A stretch of 64,000 nucleotides of DNA from JALYYC01 sp039922495 (GTDB taxonomy: Bacteria; Chloroflexota; Dormibacteria; CF-121): the NCBI GenBank assembly GCA_039922495.1, contig JBDTEO010000029.1:1-64000 (forward strand). Reading direction: 5' to 3'. The notes under the pieces were generated by a model. That model did not search any database. It saw only the letters and a list, made by a program, of their open reading frames with translations, and was not told the origin of the DNA. The position numbers and the translations under genes are program-made. Shown piece after piece: positions 58,473-64,000 of this stretch. Position 1 is the stretch's first letter. Every line of letters starts with the position of its first letter.

Positions 58473-59743
58473 AGCTCAAGCTCCGGGACCGGATCAAGCG
58501 GCTGCGCCGGGGGGCCGACTACGAGAACTACTACACCGCTCTCGATATCGGCACCGAGTACATCAAGGCCCTCGTCGTTAAGCGGGAAGGCCGCAACGGC
58601 GTGGTGCTCGGCGCCTCACGACAGCGCCAGGTCTTCTCCGACATGCAATCGGGCATGCCGGCGGACATCCAGGGCGTCATCGACAGTTGCGACCGCGCCA
58701 TGTCACAGGCGGAGGACATGTGCGACACGATTCCGGGCCAGGCCGTGATCGGCATCGCGGGCGAGCAGGTCAAGGGTTTCAGCACGTCGGTGACGGTACC
58801 CCGCGCCGATCCTGATCTGAAGGTGAACGAGGTCGAGCTGATGCGCACCCTCGAGATCGTGCAGAAACGCGCCTTGCGCGAGGCCCGCCACGCGATGAGC
58901 GTGGAGCTGGGTGTGCCCGACGTCAATGTCAAGCTGATCAATTCAGCGGTGACCAACGTCCGCATCGACGGCTTTGCCGTCAGCAATCCGTTCGGCTTCC
59001 AGGGAAAACAGATGGTCATCACGGTCTTCAACACCTTCGCGCCGTTGACGCATATCGGCGCCCTGCAGACGATCGCCGCCGAGCTGGACCTCGAGCTCGT
59101 CGCCACCGTGGCCGAGCCGTACGCGATGGCGCGCTGCGCGGCGACGGACGAGGTCTACTACGCCGGCGGCATCTTCATCGACATCGGCGGCGGCACGACG
59201 GACGTCGCCCTGGTCCGCAATGGTGGCATCGAAGCCACCCGGATGTTTCCCATCGGCGGGCGCGTGTTCACCAAGAAGCTCGCATCCCGGTTCGGGATCT
59301 CGTTCGCGGATGCTGAGGCGGTCAAGCTCCGGCACTCCAAGGGCGAGTTGCCGCAGGCCCACGGCGAGAAGGTGCATGCCGTACTGAGTCGCGATGCCGA
59401 GGTTCTCGTCGAGGGCATCGCCATCACGCTGCAGGAGATGGCCAAAGGAGACCGCCTGCCGGCTGCGGTGTACCTGGCTGGAGGCGGGAGCGCCCTGCCC
59501 GAGGTCCGGGAGCAGCTCGGGATTTTTCCCTGGGCCGAAAAGCTGCCATTCGCCAGGACCCCGGCCGTCCATGTGCTCCGGCCGGTCGATATCCGCGGCA
59601 TCTACGACTCCACCGGGCTGTTGCTCGACCAGCAGGACATCACGCCGATGGGCCTGGCGTTTCACGCCGTGCAACAGCAATCCGAGGAGCAGGCGCCCTT
59701 GTTCGGGCTGATGCGCAAGGTGCTCAAAGTGATGAGAGTTTGA
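58469..59743 (+). CDS. FtsA-like actin-fold ATPase
   Basis: A 424-residue member of the FtsA/PilM actin superfamily. Phosphate-1 motif ALDIGTEYIKAL (24-35), an SHS2-like insert (about 95-195) in place of actin subdomain 1B, phosphate-2 FIDIGGGTTDVAL (236-248) and adenosine motif AVYLAGGGSALP (333-344). The C-terminus, LFGLMRKVLKVMRV, is amphipathic and basic like the FtsA membrane-targeting helix. No ftsZ, ftsQ or mur genes are near, so it may be a paralogue with a separate role. ATGA-coupled to alaS. The gene after it encodes a membrane protein. Confidence 0.85.
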   Translation: MKLKLRDRIKRLRRGADYENYYTALDIGTEYIKALVVKREGRNGVVLGASRQRQVFSDMQSGMPADIQGVIDSCDRAMSQAEDMCDTIPGQAVIGIAGEQVKGFSTSVTVPRADPDLKVNEVELMRTLEIVQKRALREARHAMSVELGVPDVNVKLINSAVTNVRIDGFAVSNPFGFQGKQMVITVFNTFAPLTHIGALQTIAAELDLELVATVAEPYAMARCAATDEVYYAGGIFIDIGGGTTDVALVRNGGIEATRMFPIGGRVFTKKLASRFGISFADAEAVKLRHSKGELPQAHGEKVHAVLSRDAEVLVEGIAITLQEMAKGDRLPAAVYLAGGGSALPEVREQLGIFPWAEKLPFARTPAVHVLRPVDIRGIYDSTGLLLDQQDITPMGLAFHAVQQQSEEQAPLFGLMRKVLKVMRV

Positions 59744-59776
59744 GGTTGAGCAAAGGTGACAGCGTAACGTCTGGAC

Positions 59777-59794
59777 AATCCGTGACGTTTCCGG
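59777..59794 (+). other. Split motif AATCCGTGAC-GTTTCCGG, copy 2
   Basis: The two halves are directly joined here and six bases apart at 46100-46123. It lies 24 bases before the baseplate-J-like membrane protein gene. Could be a regulator site. Confidence 0.45.
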
Positions 59795-59818
59795 TATGAA
59801 AGGCAACGAACTAAAAGC

Positions 59819-61387
59819 ATGAAGACTCTGGCCAAACTGCTCTACGTCGAGGCCGACGAAGAGATCACTGACCTGGTCGATCGGCTTCGCGACCTCAGCC
59901 TCGAGGATGCGGTGACCTTCGTCGTCCCCGAAGGTTCGCGCGCGTTGCAGAGCCCGATGAGCTTCCGCCTGCTCAAGCGGTATGCCGACAGTTACGGCAA
60001 GCACATCAACGTGATCAGCGGCGACCCGCGATTGCAGGCGCTGTCCCTCGAGGCGGGTTTTTCGGCTTATTCCAGCTTGCAGGCCTATGACGGCGGTGCC
60101 GAGGTCCACCGGCCAGGTCTTGGCGAGCCCGATGCCGGGAGCGAGGTCCCGGTGTTTGTGCCGCCACCCTCGCCCCGGCGGGAATCTGCCGTCATGTCGC
60201 GGGCCCCTCGGCAGGCGGTCCCGCCCGCGTCTGCCGTCAAGAAGCCGCCGGCCATGCGGGATTACCGACCGTACATCATCGGAGCGGCGGTCCTGGCGGT
60301 GCTCGCGCTGGTCGCCCTCGTTGTGTACATCCCGACCGCGGCGGCGACACTTTCCGTGCAGGGCACGCCGACCAGGGCCGACATCCAGTTGATTGGCGCG
60401 ACCGGAACCGCGAGCGGGTCACCCGATCATTTCGCAACGCAGGCCATCCAGGCGAGTGAGTCGCAGACCGTCCAGGGGACAGCCACCGGGCAGAAGCCGG
60501 TTCCGGCCGCACCGTCGACCGGGACTGTGACCTTCACCAACAACTGCTTGTTCTTGTGTGATAGTGGATCGAAAACGATCGGAACCGGAACCACCGTCAG
60601 CACGTCCGATGGAAAGCACTACAAGACGCAAAAGACTGTGACCGTGGCAAATCCACGCGGATCAGCGTCGGTCGCGGTTGCCGCGGTGCAGCCCGGGCCG
60701 GATGGGAACACAGATGCGCATACGATTTCCGTGATCGATAACAACCGAGATTTCAACCTGAGCGTGGATAACTCGGCCGCGACCATTGGGGGCGCAGATC
60801 CGCGGACAGCGACCGTCATCCAGCAGTCCGACATCGACACGATTGTCGCGGCCTACGCGAAAGACACCGTCCCGAAGGTAACGGATGAGCTCAAAGGCAA
60901 GGCTCCAGGGATGCAGATCGTGCCCGTCGGCAACGGGGTGCAGCCGACCGTGGCAGCCGATCACAAGGTTGGCGATGAGGTCCAGTCCTTCAATATGACC
61001 GTCACCGTGGCGGGCGCCGCGGTGGCGTTCGATGACAAGGCGGTCAAGGCCAAGCTGCGGGATGCCCTGTCGAGAAAGGTGCCGTCCGGATCCCAACTGA
61101 CCGCCAACCCAACATTGACCTATGACGCCACCGGGGCCACGGCGGATGGGAATCTCACGCTCAACGGTCACGCGGCCGGCTCCTCCACGCCGGTCTTTTT
61201 GGAAAGCAGGATCCGCGCCCACCTCAAGGGTCAGTCGCCGTCCAGCGCCCACGCCTTCCTGCAATCGCTTCCCAATGTCGTGGACGCGCGAGTTACGCAG
61301 GCGCCGTTCGGGCTTCCCTGGTTGCCCCTCTTCTCGTCGCGGATCAGCCTGAAGATCCAGGAGGTCGCCGGCAGTCCGACTCCGTGA
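59819..61387 (+). CDS. One-pass membrane protein with baseplate-J-like outer region
   Basis: A 522-residue protein in three parts: a cytoplasmic Rossmann-like domain (about residues 1-95; ITDLVDRLRDLSLEDAVTFVVPEGSRA), a Pro-rich linker, one membrane helix (152-171) and a roughly 350-residue extracellular beta-rich part. The outer part has repeated segments (TGTVTFTNNC, SDGKHYKTQKTVTVANPRGSASVAV, then PGPDGNT) resembling baseplate J/gp47-like proteins of other bacteria. Function is not established. Its position after an FtsA-like ATPase suggests a membrane complex. Confidence 0.72.
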   Translation: MKTLAKLLYVEADEEITDLVDRLRDLSLEDAVTFVVPEGSRALQSPMSFRLLKRYADSYGKHINVISGDPRLQALSLEAGFSAYSSLQAYDGGAEVHRPGLGEPDAGSEVPVFVPPPSPRRESAVMSRAPRQAVPPASAVKKPPAMRDYRPYIIGAAVLAVLALVALVVYIPTAAATLSVQGTPTRADIQLIGATGTASGSPDHFATQAIQASESQTVQGTATGQKPVPAAPSTGTVTFTNNCLFLCDSGSKTIGTGTTVSTSDGKHYKTQKTVTVANPRGSASVAVAAVQPGPDGNTDAHTISVIDNNRDFNLSVDNSAATIGGADPRTATVIQQSDIDTIVAAYAKDTVPKVTDELKGKAPGMQIVPVGNGVQPTVAADHKVGDEVQSFNMTVTVAGAAVAFDDKAVKAKLRDALSRKVPSGSQLTANPTLTYDATGATADGNLTLNGHAAGSSTPVFLESRIRAHLKGQSPSSAHAFLQSLPNVVDARVTQAPFGLPWLPLFSSRISLKIQEVAGSPTP

Positions 61388-61812
61388 GGATCCTGGCGAT
61401 TGATCCCGGCTCGCGCCGCCTGGGCCTCGCGCTGAGTGATCCGTCCGGAACCGTCGCTCTGCCACTCAGCGTGCTGACCCGCCGATCCGAACCGGAGGAC
61501 CTCAAGGAGTTGGGGCGGATCGTCCGCCAGAACGAGGTCGAGCTGGTGCTGGTGGGCCTTCCACGGATGATGGACGGATCGATCGACACCGCGGCCCGGA
61601 GCGCCCAGGCGTTCGGCGCGGAAGTCGGCCGCGTCACCGGCGTCCCGGTCGAATACTGGGATGAGCGTCTGACGACGGTGGCGGCCGAACGCTTCCTGAT
61701 CGAACAGGGTAAACGACGGAGCCAGCGGCGGCAGCATGTCGACCGGGTGGCGGCCACGTTATTGTTGCAGGGTTACCTCGACTACCGGGGTAGCCGAGGT
61801 TCAGGAGGCTAG
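61384..61812 (+). CDS. ruvX: RuvX/YqgF-family Holliday junction resolvase-like protein
   Basis: A 142-residue RNase H-fold nuclease. ILAIDPGSRRLGLALSDPSG gives the first Asp; VGLPRMMDGSID and the WDERLTTVAAERFLIEQG motif with the second acidic residue and a C-terminal DRVAATLLLQGYLD complete the set. In E. coli the protein processes 16S rRNA 5' ends. GTG start overlapping the preceding stop (GTGA). alaS ... ruvX-DUF1292-mltG is the Bacillus yrr order. Confidence 0.93.
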   Translation: MRILAIDPGSRRLGLALSDPSGTVALPLSVLTRRSEPEDLKELGRIVRQNEVELVLVGLPRMMDGSIDTAARSAQAFGAEVGRVTGVPVEYWDERLTTVAAERFLIEQGKRRSQRRQHVDRVAATLLLQGYLDYRGSRGSGG

Positions 61813-61813
61813 G

Positions 61814-62107
61814 ATGCCCGAAATACCCGAGAAGGACGGCGAGATCCAGACGATCGAGCTCGTCAATGAGAAGACCGGCGAAGACGAGAGCTACGTCGTG
61901 CACGACGTTGTGGAACTCGAAGGCGAAACGTACTACGTCCTGCAGGCGGAGGCGGACGCCGAGCGCGTGCTGATCCTGCGCCGGGAAGGCGATTCCCTCG
62001 TCACCCTCGATGAGGAGGAGCACGATCGGATCGTCGATCAATTGGAGGACTACGAGGAAGACAACGCGGACGAGGCGGACGACGGCAACGGTGAGGTCGA
62101 CCGCTAA
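61814..62107 (+). CDS. DUF1292 (YrzB-like) protein
   Basis: A 97-residue acidic protein of the DUF1292 family. TIELVNEKTGEDESYVVHDVVELEGETYYVL is the family core, and the long Asp/Glu-rich tail (about residues 68-97) is typical. Role unknown. AGGAGGCTAGG lies just before the ATG, a strong ribosome binding site with close spacing. In Firmicutes the gene also sits between ruvX and mltG. Confidence 0.9.
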   Translation: MPEIPEKDGEIQTIELVNEKTGEDESYVVHDVVELEGETYYVLQAEADAERVLILRREGDSLVTLDEEEHDRIVDQLEDYEEDNADEADDGNGEVDR

Positions 62108-62152
62108 CTGAGCAGCAGGAGCCGGCCGGAACAATCCCGCAAGCGCGGCTGC

Positions 62153-63163
62153 TTGCCCTGGGTCCTCATGACGCTGTTTCTCCTCCCGGCGGTGGTCGGA
62201 ATTCCCGGGCTCCTCGGCTATAACTGGATCGAGCACCAGCTCCACAGTCCGGCCAATCCGGGGAGTGGGATGGTCCGCATCGTCGTGGTGCCGGGTTCAG
62301 CCTTCCGTGAAGTCGCTGACACCCTGCATCGAGCCGGGCTGATTGATTCGACCGTTGTCTTCGACCTCTACGCCCGGTATCACCACTTGGACCGGAATGT
62401 GCAGGCGGGCGCGTATCAGTTAAGTCGCAACCAGGACATGACGCAGATCCTTCGGGCGCTTCAGACGGCTATCCCCGAAGAGGTCTTCGTCACGATTCCG
62501 GAGGGATACACGATCCAGAAGACCGCGGCCATGCTCGACAAAGGGACCCTGATCAAAGGGAGTGACTACGTCCAGGTTGCCAAGCAAGGACCGTTTGCCT
62601 ATGCCTTTCTCAAGGGGCTGCCGGCCGGGTCGTCGCTGGAGGGCTTCCTGTTTCCCGACACCTACCTGGTGCCGCGGACGGTGACCGCGAAGCAGCTGGT
62701 CACACTGCAGCTCGACGCGTTCAACAAGCTCTGGGACGGCGGAAGAAAGGATCTGGCCGCCCAGCGGAAGCTCAATGCCCTGCAGGTGGTGACGATCGCG
62801 TCGATGATCGAGCGCGAGGCGCGCTTCGATGAAGATCGCCCGATGGTCGCAAGCGTGATCTACAACCGGCTGGCCGCCGGCTGGCCGCTGCAGATCGATG
62901 CCACCGTCCTCTACGCGAAGGGGGTGTGGCAATCGACGGTCACGCTCGATGACCTCAAGATCCAGTCCCCGTACAACACCTACCTCCATCCCGGATTGCC
63001 GCCGGGGCCGATTGCCAACCCGGGCCTGAAGGCGATCGACGCCGCCCTGAAGCCGGCGCAGACCGACTACTTCTTCTACCTCTCGGATCCGCAGGGTCAC
63101 AACCATTACGCCAAAACCAACGACGAGTTCAACCAGCTCAAGAAGCAATACGGACTCGGCTAA
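62153..63163 (+). CDS. mltG: Endolytic transglycosylase MltG
   Basis: Cuts nascent peptidoglycan strands at the inner membrane. An N-terminal membrane helix (about residues 4-22), a LysM-like subdomain (about 40-125) and the YceG catalytic domain with Glu220 in ASMIEREARFDEDRP and the conserved GLPPGPIANPG end. The TTG used leaves no cytoplasmic anchor sequence. A CTG at 62108, directly after the DUF1292 TAA, would add 15 basic residues (SSRSRPEQSRKRG) of the usual kind, so it may be the true start. 336 residues as written. Confidence 0.93.
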   Translation: MPWVLMTLFLLPAVVGIPGLLGYNWIEHQLHSPANPGSGMVRIVVVPGSAFREVADTLHRAGLIDSTVVFDLYARYHHLDRNVQAGAYQLSRNQDMTQILRALQTAIPEEVFVTIPEGYTIQKTAAMLDKGTLIKGSDYVQVAKQGPFAYAFLKGLPAGSSLEGFLFPDTYLVPRTVTAKQLVTLQLDAFNKLWDGGRKDLAAQRKLNALQVVTIASMIEREARFDEDRPMVASVIYNRLAAGWPLQIDATVLYAKGVWQSTVTLDDLKIQSPYNTYLHPGLPPGPIANPGLKAIDAALKPAQTDYFFYLSDPQGHNHYAKTNDEFNQLKKQYGLG

Positions 63164-63251
63164 AGGCGATTCGCGCCTCGTCCTGCTCGGAGCGGCGCCG
63201 CTCGATCCCCTTCCGCAGACGCTCTACGCCGCGGCGTTCAGCGCCGCCGGC

Positions 63252-63998
63252 ATGGATGTCATCTGCGAGCCCCGGGCCGTCAGTCCCACCGACCTCGGCA
63301 CGGTGGTGGCCGGCTTGCGGAACGACGCCACGGTTCTGGGCGTGGGCGTGATGCGGCCGCACACGGTTCCCGTCACCCGGCTCCTCGACGGGCTCGGTCC
63401 CGAAGCGCAGGCCGTCAATGCCGTCAACGCGATCAGTCACCGAGCCGGGGGGCTGATCGGCTGGAACACCGACCGGCCCGCCTTCTCGCTCGCGCTCGAG
63501 GACGCCGGCTATCAACCGAAGGGACGGTCGGCCCTGGTGCTGGGTGCCGGAGGCGCGGCCCGCGCGGCCGGCGACGCGTTGAAAACCCTGGCCTCGCGCG
63601 TCTATGTCGCGAGCCAGGATCTCGAAGAGGCGCGCACGATGTGCCGTGACCTCGATATCAGCCGGGGCGGGCCGACGCCGCTGGGGTCCCTCTCGCTCGT
63701 CGTACCCAAGGTGGACCTGATCGTCAACGCCACGCCGGTCGGGATGGACGGGGAGTTGACGCCCTTCCCGATCGAATGGATCGTCCCGACCCAATTCGTG
63801 TTCGACCTGGTCTACGATCCGCCGGTTACCCCGCTCGTCCGCGGGGCCCGTGCCCGCGGCGCGAGGGCGATCAACGGCCTCACGATGCTCGTGCACCAGG
63901 CCTCGGCCTCCTTCGAGATCTGGAGCGGACGCCCGGCACCAGAGGGCGCGATGCGGGCGGCGCTGGAGCGAGCCGTCGTCGGGCGGCGGAGTCCATGA
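63252..63998 (+). CDS. Shikimate dehydrogenase-like protein with degenerate active site
   Basis: A 248-residue AroE-family protein. The NADP-binding motif LVLGAGGAARAAGDAL, the WNTD Asp74, NATPVGMDG, FDLVYDPPVTPL and the terminal MLVHQASASFEIWSG are conserved. In the substrate domain the usual VTxPHK reads GVMRPHT, so the catalytic Lys is Thr38, and the N-terminal Ser pair is missing: the codons before the ATG read RLVLLGAAPLDPL, where SxSP would be. The ATG is therefore internal; the frame runs upstream without ATG, GTG or TTG to the mltG stop. Activity is doubtful or altered. Confidence 0.85.
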   Translation: MDVICEPRAVSPTDLGTVVAGLRNDATVLGVGVMRPHTVPVTRLLDGLGPEAQAVNAVNAISHRAGGLIGWNTDRPAFSLALEDAGYQPKGRSALVLGAGGAARAAGDALKTLASRVYVASQDLEEARTMCRDLDISRGGPTPLGSLSLVVPKVDLIVNATPVGMDGELTPFPIEWIVPTQFVFDLVYDPPVTPLVRGARARGARAINGLTMLVHQASASFEIWSGRPAPEGAMRAALERAVVGRRSP

Positions 63999-64000
63999 CG
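63995..64000 (+). other. Probable start of the next gene
   Basis: ATGACG at the window end overlaps the AroE-like stop as ATGA, the usual coupling in this genome. Only two codons are visible. Confidence 0.4.

Overview
The window is a gene-dense, GC-rich bacterial chromosome segment of about 70 protein genes and one tRNA gene. I see no insertion sequence, prophage, CRISPR array or rRNA. Taxonomy is inference: the leaderless promoters, the short EF-Ts, the archaeal/eukaryotic-type prolyl-tRNA synthetase, the coiled-coil (SepIVA-like) gene beside coaD and the Flp pilin point to a Terrabacteria lineage of the Chloroflexota / Candidatus Dormibacterota kind. Gene order follows the Bacillus core strikingly well. 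Bases 8.4-29 kb run rpmB, asp23-like, fakA, degV, recG, rsmD, coaD, rpmF, fabD, fabG, acpP, rnc, smc, ftsY, ylxM, ffh, rpsP, khpA, rimM, trmD, rplS, rnhB, yraN. Bases 30-44 kb run comM, dprA, topA, rpsB, tsf, pyrH, frr, uppS, cdsA, dxr, rseP, ispG, proS. Bases 44-64 kb run relA, hisS, aspS, alaS, ruvX, a DUF1292 gene, mltG and an aroE-like gene.

Layout. 0-8.4 kb is accessory: a membrane protein, an OmpR-type response regulator, tRNA-Leu(GAG), a left-handed beta-helix acyltransferase, a Flp pilin, two paralogous 47-residue proteins of unknown family, a zinc peptidase, rlmN, a HAD phosphatase, an LppX/LprG-like lipoprotein, rpe and an AIM24 protein. 8.4-29 kb is ribosome, lipid, chromosome-segregation and protein-targeting housekeeping. 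A minus-strand operon at 28.5-29.8 kb encodes an acyltransferase, a zinc-ribbon protein and a CoA-type Nudix hydrolase. 46-55 kb intersperses a Pro/Thr/Ser-rich anchored protein, a diguanylate cyclase, a secreted protein and an RsbW-like/sigma-factor pair among relA, hisS-aspS and alaS. 58.5-61.4 kb holds an FtsA-like actin-fold protein followed by a one-pass membrane protein with a baseplate-J-like outer part.

Expression. Many genes have a TAnnnT -10 box 6-11 bases before the start codon and no Shine-Dalgarno, so much of the window is probably read from leaderless mRNA. Fourteen gene pairs join through four-base NTGA stop/start overlaps: eight ATGA, four GTGA, one TTGA and one CTGA. The CTGA case, plus fabD and mltG, argues for real CTG starts. 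Several other genes (rlmN, rnhB, the sigma factor, aroE-like) have no ATG, GTG or TTG where homology says the protein begins.

Most worth following: the 47-residue paralogues beside the Flp pilin; the FtsA-like/baseplate-J-like pair; an 18-base split motif repeated upstream of two envelope-protein genes; the AroE-like protein that has lost its catalytic lysine; and the non-canonical starts. I found no large, obviously new multi-gene system.
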